Notes: a model not told the origin generated them from the sequence alone. 64,000 nucleotides of DNA from Duncaniella dubosii (GCF_004803915.1 NZ_CP039396.1:3224001-3288000); one strand, 5' to 3'. Counted from the stretch's first letter, positions 7,693-17,618 are shown. Made by a program: numbers and translations.

Positions 7693-9183
7693 CTACAATC
7701 TACCTTTAAGGTAGTCAATGGCATCACGCTGTATCTTTGAGTTCATTAAGAAATTACCTCCTAAATACAGACACACAAATGTCACAGACTGCAAAAGGCA
7801 TATAATCAATGGTTGCAAATCGAGATTTCCGATAAAAACACACAGTATCGAAATAAGCACTGTCTGAAAGAAATAAGGCATAATATCAAAGACATATTCT
7901 CGGAGGCCACGATTTGTAAGCCTGATGACATAATAAAGCGTCACACCCCATGTAAGGGCCGAAGCCACAAACTGGCCACAAAGCAGGTACTTCAAGCCTT
8001 CAACCGGTGAGTCCGGCGATTCCAGACCAATATAAGGGAAGACTAATGCTATAGCGACGATCGCTGCCACGTCACGAACAATTTCAGTCACGACAAGAAG
8101 TTTAGCTTTACCAAGCCCCAATATATAATTACGGTAAAGCAACATCAGCACCGTAAAAACACCCTGTCCTAGAAGAATCTGAAAAAGAATTATCGACGGA
8201 TCCCATTTTGTGCCGAACAAAGTGTGGAAAACAGGACGAGCCATCAATATAAGCAGCCCCATCGCCGGGAAGAGCAGATAGGCAGTGAAACGATGAGTCT
8301 TGACACACATACGGACATAACGCTCCGGATCATCCTGCACCTTTGAAAGCAATGGGAGAAAGGATGCTGTCAGGACTTGCGAAAGTGACATGACACCCAT
8401 CTTACTCCACTTGTCAGCCTGACCATAGTAGCCTAACGGCACGAGTCCGGCTTTCAGACCTATGATAAATCCCGAAATATTCTGGAACGCCGTGTTGAGA
8501 AACGATGAAAACATGACACCGCTACCGACCGCAAAACAGCTTCTGAGAGATTCTGACGAAAAGGCCCACAATGGCCTCCAGCCTCCTGTCAACCATAGTA
8601 TCACTGATTTAACCGCTCCGATAGCAATTGTCTGCCACACCATAGCCCACGCACCCCAGCCGGTAACAGCAAGTCCGATACCGACAACAGAACCGGCAAT
8701 CAGTCCGATCGAATTGCTGACAGCCACCATCCTGACCTCCATTCTCTTCATGAGGATGTTGGTCTGGACAATCGCACTGGCATTCAAAATGAACGAAAGA
8801 AACATCACCCTCGCCAATGGTATCAGCCTTTCGTCCCCGCCAAACAATTGCGCAATCAAAGGTGAAGCAAAAAACAAAATAATATAAAGCACTACGGCCA
8901 TGCCGAGGTTAAACCACAAAACAGTCGAATAGTCGAGGCGCGTAGGCTCCTTGCGCTGAATCAGAGCTGACGAAAATCCACTGTCAATAAACAAAGAGGC
9001 AAAAGCCTGAAATACAAGAATTGCTGTCACAAGGCCGAAATCCTCCTGCGAAAGCATCCTCGCAAGCACTATGCCTGTTATGGCATAAAGCACTTGCGAC
9101 GATACACGGTCAATCACATTCCACTTTATAGTGTGTGCGACAGCAACCTTCAGATTCTCTTCTTCAGTTTGGTTTTCAGCCAT
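7693..9183 (-). CDS. Polysaccharide flippase (Wzx/WzxC-type, MOP superfamily)
   Basis: Multi-pass inner-membrane protein, 496 residues with about 14 hydrophobic helices, belonging to the oligosaccharide flippases that turn lipid-linked sugar repeats to the periplasmic side. The N-terminal pattern, a cytosolic helix ending WNVIDR then a long helix with ARMLSQEDFG, is typical of WzxC-like exporters, as is the central GYYGQADKWSKM stretch. No glycosyltransferase neighbours are present, so the exported glycan is unknown. It follows the GIN gene by 27 bases on the same strand and may share its transcript. A lipopolysaccharide or capsule role is inferred. Confidence 0.85.
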   Translation of the reverse strand: MAENQTEEENLKVAVAHTIKWNVIDRVSSQVLYAITGIVLARMLSQEDFGLVTAILVFQAFASLFIDSGFSSALIQRKEPTRLDYSTVLWFNLGMAVVLYIILFFASPLIAQLFGGDERLIPLARVMFLSFILNASAIVQTNILMKRMEVRMVAVSNSIGLIAGSVVGIGLAVTGWGAWAMVWQTIAIGAVKSVILWLTGGWRPLWAFSSESLRSCFAVGSGVMFSSFLNTAFQNISGFIIGLKAGLVPLGYYGQADKWSKMGVMSLSQVLTASFLPLLSKVQDDPERYVRMCVKTHRFTAYLLFPAMGLLILMARPVFHTLFGTKWDPSIILFQILLGQGVFTVLMLLYRNYILGLGKAKLLVVTEIVRDVAAIVAIALVFPYIGLESPDSPVEGLKYLLCGQFVASALTWGVTLYYVIRLTNRGLREYVFDIMPYFFQTVLISILCVFIGNLDLQPLIICLLQSVTFVCLYLGGNFLMNSKIQRDAIDYLKGRL

Positions 9184-9210
9184 CTGTAATCAGAATTTCA
9201 AATCTTGTTG

Positions 9211-9909
9211 CTATTGACCGATGGGAAATGTCTTTATTCCGACCGAACGGTTCTTTATTTCAGGATTACCCTTATAATATACCTTCGTACTACCCGCACC
9301 CATAACAGAGAGCGACTTTATAGCCCACAGGCCAATCGAGCCTGTACCACCGGCTTTGACAGAGGCGGTCTGTGCTTCAAGTCCGTCAGCCTGAATGACT
9401 CCTGTACCCATAAAATTGAAATTCACATGCTCACATTTGCCATTCACCACCAATGTGCCGTTGCCGGTTGATATGGCGGCGTTCATTTCGGTCACAGCGA
9501 CATCGTTTACAACAAGTCGGCCATTGCCAATCAGTTTTGCTGAAAATTTCGGGCCTTGTGCGATGTTCACCACCTTCACCAATGAATCGCCGGAATTCTC
9601 AACCTTTGTAAGATATGTAGAATAGACATGGACTGTGGGCAGATTGCTTGCTCCGACGTTCTCAGTCGACACCTGCATTGAGAGCTTTCCCTTTTTATTG
9701 TTGAAGATGAACGCAGAAGCCTGTGATGCCTGACAAGTGAAAACAGCCTTGCCGGCAGAATCAGGATTACACGAGTAGACAACATTAATCCCATCAACAA
9801 CTTTCAGTTCATGAAATTCATTGACATTCAGCTCATACTTCACAAGATTTGCACTGTACAAACTGCCCACGAATCCGAGCAGAATTAAAAAGGAAACAAA
9901 CGCTTTCAT
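9211..9909 (-). CDS. GIN-domain (DUF2807) exported protein
   Basis: Exported envelope protein of 232 residues and unknown function. A signal peptide (about 1-19, ending near SLYSA) precedes a DUF2807-like domain with short beta strands and turns rich in G, N and T (for example ISTGNGTLVVNG, GTGVIQADG, GAGSTKVYYKG). These turns recur about every 18-22 residues, again suggesting a beta-solenoid. It is much more divergent than the GIN protein at 6859-7599 and lacks the DASSGA repeats. It sits between dusB (60 bases upstream) and the flippase (27 bases downstream) on the same strand. Confidence 0.72.
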   Translation of the reverse strand: MKAFVSFLILLGFVGSLYSANLVKYELNVNEFHELKVVDGINVVYSCNPDSAGKAVFTCQASQASAFIFNNKKGKLSMQVSTENVGASNLPTVHVYSTYLTKVENSGDSLVKVVNIAQGPKFSAKLIGNGRLVVNDVAVTEMNAAISTGNGTLVVNGKCEHVNFNFMGTGVIQADGLEAQTASVKAGGTGSIGLWAIKSLSVMGAGSTKVYYKGNPEIKNRSVGIKTFPIGQ

Positions 9910-9969
9910 TTTATAATTTCGGTTTTGATTGATTTTATCAATTATTCAGCTTTAGATTACGGCACCGGT

Positions 9970-10965
9970 TCAAGCCTCCGGCTGATTTTTAACAACAATC
10001 TCCTCAACGCGTGCGAGAATCGCGAGCAAGTCTTCAAGATTTGAAGCCCGAAGCATCGCAATACGCATAGGACGGAAATTAAATATACCTTTAAATAACG
10101 GGGAAGCAGCCAGATGACGACGAATGTGAAGAATGCCACGATACTCATCAATCCTGTCGACACTTTCATGAATCTGACGGCGAAGAAACTCAAATTTTTC
10201 TTTAACACCAAGAGGTGCGTCAGAAGTCCCGTCGATATACCGCCTGATATCACTGAATATCCAAGGCGCACCGATCGACGCACGTCCGACCATTACACCA
10301 TCAACTCCATAGCGGGTAAAGGCGTCACAGGCAAGCTCCGGGGTGGTTATATCTCCGTTCCCGATAACAGGAATGAAGAGACGCGGATTCTCCTTGACAC
10401 GCGCAATCATTTCCCAGTCGGCAGAACCGTTATACATCTGAGACCGCGTACGGCCATGAACGGTGAGCGCTTTAATTCCACAGTCCTGCAACTGCTCGGC
10501 AAGTGTCACTATAATCTTGGATTCATGATCCCAGCCAAGTCTGGTCTTGACTGTCACCGGAAGACTGACCGCATCAACCACCGCACGTGTTATCTCAAGC
10601 ATCTTGGGTATATCACGCAGCATGCCGGCGCCAGCCCCCTTTCCGGCCACCTTTTTCACCGGGCAACCGAAATTTATATCTATAATATCCGGCGAGGCTG
10701 CTTCGACAATCTTTGCAGCCTCAACCATCGGACCGACCTCACGCCCATAAATCTGTATGGCCGTAGGTCGTTCATTTGGATCAATGGCAAGCTTACGGGT
10801 GGTTGAGGGAATGTCTCGCACAAGCGCATCGGCACTGACAAACTCCGTGTAGACCATCGAAGCCCCCTGCTCTTTGCAAATCAACCGAAATGAGCGATCG
10901 GTCACATCCTCCATCGGAGCGAGCATTACAGGCCGCTCCCCTAAATCTATATCTGCTATCTTCAT
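9970..10965 (-). CDS. dusB: tRNA-dihydrouridine synthase, DusB type
   Basis: FMN enzyme that reduces specific uridines in tRNA to dihydrouridine using NADPH. The 331-residue protein has a TIM barrel with MLAPMEDVTD at the N terminus, the catalytic cysteine C101 in NFGCPVKKV, the FMN-binding VKTRLGWD and VHGRTRSQMY motifs, and GVMVGRASIGAPW near 240, followed by the helical C-terminal domain. Length and motifs fit the bacterial DusB subgroup. A TAAATTTG promoter element lies about 100 bases upstream. The two genes after it on this strand are envelope genes with no obvious link. Confidence 0.95.
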   Translation of the reverse strand: MKIADIDLGERPVMLAPMEDVTDRSFRLICKEQGASMVYTEFVSADALVRDIPSTTRKLAIDPNERPTAIQIYGREVGPMVEAAKIVEAASPDIIDINFGCPVKKVAGKGAGAGMLRDIPKMLEITRAVVDAVSLPVTVKTRLGWDHESKIIVTLAEQLQDCGIKALTVHGRTRSQMYNGSADWEMIARVKENPRLFIPVIGNGDITTPELACDAFTRYGVDGVMVGRASIGAPWIFSDIRRYIDGTSDAPLGVKEKFEFLRRQIHESVDRIDEYRGILHIRRHLAASPLFKGIFNFRPMRIAMLRASNLEDLLAILARVEEIVVKNQPEA

Positions 10966-11062
10966 TGGCTATTAACGAGCTATAAGAAAAAATTGGTCAT
11001 ATCGTCGAGAAGACACTACAATGAATATCTACATCAATAACCGACATATCTATTTACAGGAA

Positions 11063-11070
11063 CAAATTTA
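11063..11070 (-). promoter_or_regulatory. Putative dusB promoter, -7 element TAAATTTG
   Basis: On the minus strand the site is an exact match to TAnnTTTG. The predicted transcript would start near 11057 and read into dusB. A -33 element was not obvious. Confidence 0.45.
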
Positions 11071-11155
11071 GCAAATTTTTCTCTATTATCCCCACCAGAT
11101 AATATTCAAAAACCATTTATTGGTCAAAACCGCCAATATCTACGGAAAATCGCAT

Positions 11156-11196
11156 AAAAAAAGAAGCTGGTCACTCTCAATCAGAGCAATCAGCTT
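11156..11196 (-). terminator. Terminator of the small lipoprotein gene
   Basis: On the minus strand AAGCTG and CAGCTT form the base of a hairpin, with an inner CTCT/AGAG pairing, and a seven-T run follows. It lies just past the stop codon of the small lipoprotein. Confidence 0.65.
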
Positions 11197-11239
11197 AATT
11201 TTTTCTTGTCTAAGAAATTGAGACTATGCAGAGCCGAAA

Positions 11240-11431
11240 TTATTCAGCAACAGCAGCAGAGTCAGCGGGAGCAGCTACGCTGTCAGCGGGAACTGAATCA
11301 GCAACAACTACTTCTTCTACAGCAACTTCTTCTACAACAGCAGCAGTGTCAGCGGCAGCCTTGTCAGAAGAACCGCAAGAGAAAAGTGATGCGCTGAATA
11401 CAACAGCAAGTAATAAAACTAACTTTTTCAT
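11240..11431 (-). CDS. Small Ala/Val/Glu/Asp-rich lipoprotein
   Basis: A 63-residue product with a short lysine-rich N terminus, a hydrophobic stretch and a lipobox LFSC with the lipidated cysteine near residue 19, so it should be anchored in the envelope. After GSSDK the mature part is only A, V, E, D, S, P and T in loose repeats (VVEEVAVEEV, DSVPADSV), acidic and probably extended. I do not recognise a family. The start MKKLVLL at 11431 was chosen over one 10 codons upstream because it sits at the normal distance from the promoter and gives a standard lipoprotein signal. A glutamine-rich frame on the other strand is its shadow. Confidence 0.7.
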   Translation of the reverse strand: MKKLVLLLAVVFSASLFSCGSSDKAAADTAAVVEEVAVEEVVVADSVPADSVAAPADSAAVAE

Positions 11432-11482
11432 TTTTTTCTTTTTGATTAAATTATAAAACAATTTTAAGCTTCAAAAACAGCG

Positions 11483-11513
11483 CAAAGGTAAGACAATTTA
11501 TCGACTTGGCAAA
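11483..11513 (-). promoter_or_regulatory. Promoter of the small lipoprotein gene
   Basis: On the minus strand TAnnTTTG is met exactly by TACCTTTG (11483-11490), and the -33 element TTTG (11510-11513) lies 19 bases upstream. Both elements and their spacing fit the Bacteroidetes consensus, which implies strong constitutive expression. Confidence 0.7.
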
Positions 11514-11658
11514 CTTTTTTTAGAGTTTTTTCCGCCAAGTCGCAATTTTTAGCAAAAAAGTTCAAAATTTTGTCATCCAACAGCCCGAAATTTAACATTT
11601 ATGCGTCCATGACTGATAGTTAGCCTGCATCCATATTAAATTATTCATGGAAAAGTGT

Positions 11659-11666
11659 TAAATTTG
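11659..11666 (+). promoter_or_regulatory. Putative hisF promoter, -7 element TAAATTTG
   Basis: TAAATTTG matches TAnnTTTG exactly, about 77 bases before the hisF start. No clear -33 element was found. It suggests hisF-hisIE is transcribed on its own here. Confidence 0.5.
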
Positions 11667-11742
11667 TCACATCTATCCAGACAACACCACTGTCAATACA
11701 TACAATTAATATAAACTACACATACTTTAGTATTACCAAACT

Positions 11743-12507
11743 ATGCTTGCCAAACGCATAATTCCATGTCTTGACGTCAAAAACGGCCGCACTGTTAAAG
11801 GAGTGAATTTTGTCGGGTTGACCGATGTGGGTGACCCGGTCGAACTCGGAGCTCGCTATGCACAAGAAGGAGCAGACGAACTTGTTTTCCTCGACATCAG
11901 CGCGTCCCTTGAAGGCCGTAACACGTTTGCACAGCTCGTCGGCCGAATAGCCGACAGGCTCAACATCCCGTTCACTGTAGGAGGAGGAATTTCGACACTC
12001 GAAGACGCGTCCCGGCTCCTCGATGCAGGGGCAGACAAAATAACTGTCAACTCAGCAGCGGTACATAACCCCAAACTGATATCTGAAATCGCGACTCGCT
12101 ATGGCAGCCAGTTCGTAGTCGTAGCGATAGACGCACGGCTAACCGACGATGGCATATGGCATGTCACAACCCACGGAGGAAGCAGACTCAGCGAACGTGA
12201 ACTTTTCAGTTGGGCACGGGAATCAGAGCAAATGGGCGCCGGTGAAATCATGTTTACATCAATGAACCATGACGGGACTCGTTCTGGTTATCCATGCGAA
12301 ACATTCGCGCGCCTTGCCGAAGAAATCAACATTCCGATTATCGCATCAGGCGGCGCCGGTTCTGTCGGCGACATAGCCGATGTCCTTACAACAGGTAAAG
12401 CAGATGCTGCTCTTGCCGCCTCAATTTTCCATTACGGCGAAATATCAATATGTGACCTGAAGAAAGGACTTCAATCACGCGGCATTCCTGTCAGACTTCA
12501 TATATAA
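11743..12507 (+). CDS. hisF: Imidazole glycerol phosphate synthase, cyclase subunit HisF
   Basis: With HisH it converts PRFAR and ammonia to imidazole glycerol phosphate and AICAR in histidine synthesis. The 254-residue TIM barrel has the signature [16 protein letters not shown], catalytic D11 and D130 (VVAIDARL), and the phosphate-binding GGGIST and ASGGAGS motifs. Length is exactly that of the family. hisIE follows after 21 bases. No other his genes are in the window, so the pathway is split or its first part lies elsewhere; the lipoprotein gene upstream runs the other way. Confidence 0.98.
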   Translation: MLAKRIIPCLDVKNGRTVKGVNFVGLTDVGDPVELGARYAQEGADELVFLDISASLEGRNTFAQLVGRIADRLNIPFTVGGGISTLEDASRLLDAGADKITVNSAAVHNPKLISEIATRYGSQFVVVAIDARLTDDGIWHVTTHGGSRLSERELFSWARESEQMGAGEIMFTSMNHDGTRSGYPCETFARLAEEINIPIIASGGAGSVGDIADVLTTGKADAALAASIFHYGEISICDLKKGLQSRGIPVRLHI

Positions 12508-12528
12508 AACAATAAAAAACTCAACTAT

Positions 12529-13128
12529 ATGACATTCGACGATTTTAATCTCGATAAATGCGCTGACGGACTCTTACCGGTCATCGTACAAGATTCCGTG
12601 ACACTGCGCGTACTGATGCTGGGCTACATGAACCGTGAGGCATTTGACCTCACCTGCTCCACCGGCCACGTGACATTCTACAGCCGCACTCGCTCATGTC
12701 TGTGGACCAAAGGTGAAACCAGCGGACACTTTCTCAATGTTGTCGACATGTATTCCGACTGCGACAATGACACCTTATTAATAAAAGCCATTCCTCACGG
12801 GCCTACATGCCACAGGGGGACTGTCTCATGCTTCGACACCCCTGCAGAGGATGGTTTCATCAGATCTTTGTCGGCATTAATACAGCAACGCCATGCCGAA
12901 ATGCCGGAAGACAGCTACACGACCCGTCTTTTCATAAAAGGCGTGAAAAAGATTGCCCAAAAAGTTGGAGAAGAGGCTGTGGAGTCTGTTGTAGAAGCCG
13001 TTGACGGCAACCGCGACCGATTTACATATGAAGCCTGCGACCTTATCTACCATCTGCTTGTGCTTATCGAGCAAATGGGAATCTCCCTTCCTGAACTCGA
13101 ACGTGAACTGCTGAAGCGCCACAGCTAA
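12529..13128 (+). CDS. hisI: Bifunctional phosphoribosyl-AMP cyclohydrolase / phosphoribosyl-ATP pyrophosphatase
   Basis: Catalyses the second and third steps of histidine synthesis (HisIE fusion, 199 residues). The N-terminal HisI domain has the metal-binding motif CDNDTLL followed by PTCHRGTVSCF, with the conserved zinc and magnesium ligands. The C-terminal HisE domain (from about 110) has KKIAQKVGEEAVE and the helical EACDLIYHLLVLIEQ stretch. Both halves look intact. It is the last gene of the hisF-hisIE unit and is followed by a strong hairpin terminator. Confidence 0.97.
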   Translation: MTFDDFNLDKCADGLLPVIVQDSVTLRVLMLGYMNREAFDLTCSTGHVTFYSRTRSCLWTKGETSGHFLNVVDMYSDCDNDTLLIKAIPHGPTCHRGTVSCFDTPAEDGFIRSLSALIQQRHAEMPEDSYTTRLFIKGVKKIAQKVGEEAVESVVEAVDGNRDRFTYEACDLIYHLLVLIEQMGISLPELERELLKRHS

Positions 13129-13155
13129 GAAATTGGCAAAACCAAAATGAATTGT

Positions 13156-13214
13156 GCCAATGCAACAGCCCCGGAGTCCGACAATTTACAACGGAATTCG
13201 GGGCTGTTGTTGGC
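13156..13214 (+). terminator. Terminator hairpin after hisIE
   Basis: The arms CAACAGCCCCG and CGGGGCTGTTG pair perfectly over 11 bp, and GCCAA/TTGGC extends the stem past a two-base bulge. A nested TCCG/CGGA pair lies in the loop. The 3' flank is an A run rather than a T run, so the stem is likely to act as a terminator or insulator between hisIE and alaS. The right arm overlaps the alaS -33 region. Confidence 0.65.
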
Positions 13215-13232
13215 AAAAAATCACTATATTTG
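13207..13232 (+). promoter_or_regulatory. alaS promoter
   Basis: TATATTTG (13225-13232) is an exact TAnnTTTG match, and TTG triplets at 13207-13212 lie at about -33 spacing. The alaS start codon is about 70 bases further on. The -33 part lies inside the right arm of the upstream terminator hairpin. Confidence 0.65.
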
Positions 13233-13306
13233 CAAATTATTTGACCAATCATCAAGTCGATTATCGGCCACCAATCAAGTCAACAATTAAAAGTACAATA
13301 TAAATT

Positions 13307-15928
13307 ATGCTGACAGCCAAGGAAATACGCGAATCTTTCAAAGAGTTTTTCCGCTCCAAGGGACATCATATCGTCCCCTCAGCTCCAATGGTAATCAAGG
13401 ACGACCCAACACTTATGTTTACCAATGCGGGCATGAATCAATTCAAAGACATCATCTTAGGCAACAAGGCCGCCAAATATCAGCGTGTAGCCGACTCACA
13501 GAAATGTCTGCGAGTATCAGGCAAGCACAACGACCTTGAGGAAGTCGGTATGGACACCTACCACCATACCATGTTCGAAATGCTCGGCAACTGGTCATTT
13601 GGCGACTACTTCAAAAAAGAAGCCATCGACTGGGCTTGGGAATACCTCGTGGATGTTCTCGGCCTTGACCCGGAACGCCTTTATGCAACGGTATTTGAAG
13701 GTGCTCCCGACGAAGGTCTCACACGTGACGACGAAGCCGCCTCATATTGGGAAAAACATCTCCCCGCATCACATATAATAAACGGCAACAAACACGACAA
13801 CTTCTGGGAAATGGGCGATACCGGCCCTTGCGGTCCTTGCTCGGAAATCCATATCGACCTCCGCAGCGACGAAGAGCGTGAGAAAATCGACGGTGCAAGT
13901 CTCGTCAACAAGGACAATCCCCTTGTAATTGAAATCTGGAATCTCGTATTCATGCAGTTCAACCGCAAGGCTGACGGCTCACTTGAACCGCTGCCGGCAA
14001 AGGTGATTGACACCGGAATGGGATTCGAACGTCTCTGCATGGCGCTTCAAGGTAAAAAATCGAACTACGACACCGACGTGTTCACACCGCTCATCGGCCG
14101 CATAGCCGAACTTTCAGGTAAAGAATACGGCAAGGATGCCAAAGTCGACGTTGCAATGCGAGTGATTGCCGACCATGTCCGCACCATATCGTTCTCAATC
14201 GCCGACAGCCAGCTTCCCGGCAACGCCAAAGCCGGCTACGTGATCCGCCGAATCCTTCGCCGTGCCGTGCGCTATGCCTACACCTTCCTCGATCAGAAAC
14301 AGGCATTCATGTACAAACTTGTTAATACCCTCATCGACTCAATGGGCGAGGCATATCCTGAAATAGCAGCCCAGCGAGAACTGATCATGAAGGTTATAAA
14401 GGAAGAAGAAGACTCCTTCCTCCGTACTCTTGACAAAGGCATCGCTATCCTCGATGAAGCAATCAAGAATGCCAAGAAAGAAGGCAAGAACGAAATTTCA
14501 GGTAAAGAAGCCTTCGTCCTTTACGACACCTACGGATTCCCCCTTGACCTCACGGAGCTTATCCTCAAGGAAAACGGCATGACCCTCGACAAAAAAGGGT
14601 TTGACACAGAAATGGACGCCCAGAAGACCCGCGCACGTAACGCGGCAGCTGTAGAAACCACCGACTGGGTAAACGTGAGCGAAGGCGAGACTGAATTTGT
14701 AGGCTATGATTCGACATCCTGTCCGACACGTATACTCCGCTACCGCAAGGTTTCACAAAAGAACAAGGAATTCTATCAGATTGTACTTTCGACCACACCG
14801 TTCTATGCAGAAATGGGTGGTCAGGTCGGAGACAGCGGATGGCTTATAGACGGCGATGAGAAAATCGAAATCTACGACACAAAGCGCGAGAACGGCCAGG
14901 CCGTGCATCTGAGCAAAAAACTTCCGTCAAACGTGGAAGCCGAATTTATCGCACAAATCAATGAAGCCAACCGTCGCGCTACCGAGTGCAACCACACAGC
15001 CACACACCTGCTTCACGCTGCTCTGCGAGAGGTTCTTGGAACTCATGTGGAGCAAAAAGGCTCATACGTTTCACCCGGAATGCTCCGCTTCGACTTCTCC
15101 CACTTCCAGAAAGTGACACCCGAAGAACTCCGCAAAGCCGAGCATATCGCCAACGCAAATGTGCGCAAGGCAATCGCACTTGACGAACATCGCCACATGC
15201 CAATCGCCGAAGCTCTCGACATGGGCGCAATGGCACTCTTCGGCGAGAAATACGGCGAAGATGTCCGCGTTGTACGCTATGGTGATTCAGTCGAGCTATG
15301 CGGTGGCACACACGTGCCCAATACCGGCAACATCGGAACAATACGTATTATCTCTGAATCGAGCATTGCTGCCGGAATACGCCGTATCGAGGCTGTGACA
15401 GCCGAGGTTGCAGAAAACCTCGTAGACCAGCTTTCGGACGACATGCGCAGTATCGGAGAACTCCTTCATAACGCACCCGACATACTTCAGGCCCTTCGCA
15501 AATCAATAGAAGAGAACACAGAGCTCCGCAAACAGGCTGAAGAATACATGCAGGAGAGAATCCGCAACATAGCTCGCGAAACTCTCGAAAAGGCCGAGAC
15601 TGTAAATGGAATAAAACTTGCATCCCTCACCGGCATACGCGTTCCCGAAGTTGTCAAAGGCGTGGCATTCGGCATACGTCAGATGTCACCAGAAATGACC
15701 GCATTCGTTGCCGCTACTGTCGATATGGCGGGCAAGCCACTGCTCACCGTCGCCCTTACCGACGATCTCGTGAAAGAAGGCCACAACGCATCTGCAATTG
15801 TCCGCGAAGCAGCCAAAGCCATTAAAGGCGGAGGTGGCGGTCAGCCCGGATTCGCACAGGCAGGCGGCAAGGACAAAGACGGCATTGCAACCGCATTCCA
15901 ATCACTGAACAACGCTTTTAGAAAATAA
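13307..15928 (+). CDS. alaS: Alanine--tRNA ligase
   Basis: Charges tRNA-Ala with alanine and edits mis-acylated Ser and Gly. The 873-residue protein has the class II catalytic core at the N terminus ([14 protein letters not shown], then TNAGMNQFK), the tRNA-recognition helices, the editing domain with the zinc-binding HTATHLLH (around 565) and CGGTH (around 665), and the C-terminal oligomerisation domain with the glycine-rich [14 protein letters not shown]. Length and all domains are normal. A strong promoter precedes it and a strong intrinsic terminator follows. Confidence 0.98.
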   Translation: MLTAKEIRESFKEFFRSKGHHIVPSAPMVIKDDPTLMFTNAGMNQFKDIILGNKAAKYQRVADSQKCLRVSGKHNDLEEVGMDTYHHTMFEMLGNWSFGDYFKKEAIDWAWEYLVDVLGLDPERLYATVFEGAPDEGLTRDDEAASYWEKHLPASHIINGNKHDNFWEMGDTGPCGPCSEIHIDLRSDEEREKIDGASLVNKDNPLVIEIWNLVFMQFNRKADGSLEPLPAKVIDTGMGFERLCMALQGKKSNYDTDVFTPLIGRIAELSGKEYGKDAKVDVAMRVIADHVRTISFSIADSQLPGNAKAGYVIRRILRRAVRYAYTFLDQKQAFMYKLVNTLIDSMGEAYPEIAAQRELIMKVIKEEEDSFLRTLDKGIAILDEAIKNAKKEGKNEISGKEAFVLYDTYGFPLDLTELILKENGMTLDKKGFDTEMDAQKTRARNAAAVETTDWVNVSEGETEFVGYDSTSCPTRILRYRKVSQKNKEFYQIVLSTTPFYAEMGGQVGDSGWLIDGDEKIEIYDTKRENGQAVHLSKKLPSNVEAEFIAQINEANRRATECNHTATHLLHAALREVLGTHVEQKGSYVSPGMLRFDFSHFQKVTPEELRKAEHIANANVRKAIALDEHRHMPIAEALDMGAMALFGEKYGEDVRVVRYGDSVELCGGTHVPNTGNIGTIRIISESSIAAGIRRIEAVTAEVAENLVDQLSDDMRSIGELLHNAPDILQALRKSIEENTELRKQAEEYMQERIRNIARETLEKAETVNGIKLASLTGIRVPEVVKGVAFGIRQMSPEMTAFVAATVDMAGKPLLTVALTDDLVKEGHNASAIVREAAKAIKGGGGGQPGFAQAGGKDKDGIATAFQSLNNAFRK

Positions 15929-15974
15929 AAGACGGACTTACCAACAAGCGTTCTACGTAAGTTACAACACTGAT

Positions 15975-16013
15975 TCCGGATTTCTTCAACACCGAGGAAA
16001 TCCGGATTTTTTT
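15975..16013 (+). terminator. Intrinsic terminator of alaS
   Basis: Perfect 10-bp arms TCCGGATTTC and GAAATCCGGA close a 12-base loop and are followed directly by seven T residues. Confidence 0.85.
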
Positions 16014-16102
16014 ATTACACCGTCCTAATACACTTGCGATGACTCCATTTCCAAACTGAATAACAGGAATAAATAAACTCTCACAAACAAAATTGCACAA
16101 AT

Positions 16103-16134
16103 AAAAAACGTTGCCTCAGAGAATCCGAGGCAAC
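16103..16134 (-). terminator. Terminator of the GH105 gene
   Basis: On the minus strand GTTGCCTC and GAGGCAAC form an 8-bp stem with a 9-base loop, followed by a short T run after one G. A second T run on the plus-strand side makes it probably bidirectional, lying between alaS and the GH105 gene. Confidence 0.75.
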
Positions 16135-16213
16135 GCCGTTTTTAGGTTTGTAAGATGATTGAAAGTATCTGCGTTTTTCTTTCAGCACCTACACTATATT
16201 ACATAAAATTAGA

Positions 16214-17527
16214 TTACTTTTTCTTACCGGCCTTCTTGCCTTTCTTAAATGAATCGACATTATAGCCAAGATCCTCCATTTCAAGTGACGCCCAGATAAA
16301 CGGACCTACGCCTTTAGCGTCATTGTCGCGTATAGGTTCGCTAAGATAGTAGGCATAAGAGCCATCGCGACGCTTATTTTCCTTAACCTTGGGAGCAGCC
16401 TTAAGCACAGCATCACTGATACCCGGGCCAAGACCTGCCACTACACAGCAGTCGGTAAGCGAGATTGTCCCGTCGGGGTTTTCCTTGATAAAGTTGTCGA
16501 CGATACCTTCGTATGCCTTGATACCGGCCTCACGATATTTGGCATCTTTAACCCATCCCTTGCGGGCGGCTTTAAGAAGAGAGTAGGCAAACATCGATGT
16601 GCATGTCGATTCAAGATAGTTGCCTTCACGTTCGGGTGAATCCATAACCTGATACCAAGTTCCTGTTTTCGGATCCTGCCACTTTATGATATTGTCAAAT
16701 GTCCGTGTAAGCAAATCAATGACTTCTCCACGACGCTCATAGTCTTCAGGAAGTACGTCAAGGAGTTCGACAAGAGCCATTGTGTACCAACCCTGAGCAC
16801 GACCCCAGCAATGCTGCGACAAGCCGGTCTCATTATCGCTCCAGAACATTTCACGGCTCTCGTCCCATGCGTGACGGTTAAGACCTGTTTTAGAGTCAAA
16901 TGTACGGTCATATGTACTCTTCACCTGTTCTACGGCATCGTCATAAATCGGCTTAGCCAACTCCGGCGTATAGATTGTAGAAGCTGTGAGCACTCTGTAA
17001 GGAAGCCCCATGAAAATACCATCAAGCCAAACCTGATAAGCATATATCGCCTTGTGCCAGTAAACGCCTTCTTTTGTACGCGGCTGTTCGTCGAGCTGAC
17101 GCATGAGGGTGTTCATCGCCTTGAGATTCTTGTTTTCCGGGAAGTGCTGATACATACGAGTCACAAAGTGACCGGTTCGCACATTATCGAGATTATAGTC
17201 AAGAAGTTTATATCCACGGATCACACCATCAGGCGAAATCATAGTGTCTGTATACTGAATACAGTAATCCTTGATGTCATCTCCACCATATTTAAGATAA
17301 GTGTCGAGCATTGACTCAAGCTCGATTCCCATCACATAGCTCCATTTCGGGCGATTGGAAAAATCGAGCATATAGCTCTCGGGTACTCGCTGCATTTCGG
17401 AGCGGGTCAGCCACTCGGAATAGTGCTTGGGGGTTTCGGAAGCTTTCTTTGCGGGGGCTGTTGCGGCGAATGCAGAGCCAACTGTGGCCAATAGCACGCC
17501 TGCAAGCATTAGCTTTAACTTTTTCAT
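16214..17527 (-). CDS. Glycoside hydrolase family 105 (unsaturated rhamnogalacturonyl/glucuronyl hydrolase)
   Basis: Probably removes the unsaturated uronic acid from the end of oligosaccharides made by polysaccharide lyases, by water addition to the double bond. The 437-residue protein has a signal peptide (about 1-21) and a six-hairpin barrel with the GH105 signature VWLDGIFMGLP (D169) and the WGRAQGWYTMALVELLD motif around 270. A lysine-rich C-terminal tail follows. It is divergent from a GH3 gene, with back-to-back promoters in 169 bases. GH88 is the close alternative, but the DG(I/L)FMG motif favours GH105. The substrate cannot be set from the sequence. Confidence 0.87.
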   Translation of the reverse strand: MKKLKLMLAGVLLATVGSAFAATAPAKKASETPKHYSEWLTRSEMQRVPESYMLDFSNRPKWSYVMGIELESMLDTYLKYGGDDIKDYCIQYTDTMISPDGVIRGYKLLDYNLDNVRTGHFVTRMYQHFPENKNLKAMNTLMRQLDEQPRTKEGVYWHKAIYAYQVWLDGIFMGLPYRVLTASTIYTPELAKPIYDDAVEQVKSTYDRTFDSKTGLNRHAWDESREMFWSDNETGLSQHCWGRAQGWYTMALVELLDVLPEDYERRGEVIDLLTRTFDNIIKWQDPKTGTWYQVMDSPEREGNYLESTCTSMFAYSLLKAARKGWVKDAKYREAGIKAYEGIVDNFIKENPDGTISLTDCCVVAGLGPGISDAVLKAAPKVKENKRRDGSYAYYLSEPIRDNDAKGVGPFIWASLEMEDLGYNVDSFKKGKKAGKKK

Positions 17528-17567
17528 TACAGGATTTGGATAAGATGATATTGTATTTAAGATACCA

Positions 17568-17599
17568 CAAAATTACGAAGAAATGTCGTAACTGCCAAA
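17568..17599 (-). promoter_or_regulatory. Promoter of the GH105 gene
   Basis: On the minus strand TAATTTTG (17568-17575) matches TAnnTTTG and TTTG (17596-17599) lies 20 bases upstream at -33. It is back to back with the GH3 promoter, so the two genes may share control. Confidence 0.65.
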
Positions 17600-17618
17600 T
17601 TTACTATTGAATGAGCCA

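Noticed and set aside
11206..11397. Plus-strand frame with very glutamine-rich product
   Set aside because: It is the complement of the minus-strand lipoprotein, which has a lipobox, an ideal promoter and a terminator. The Q-rich frame has none of these.
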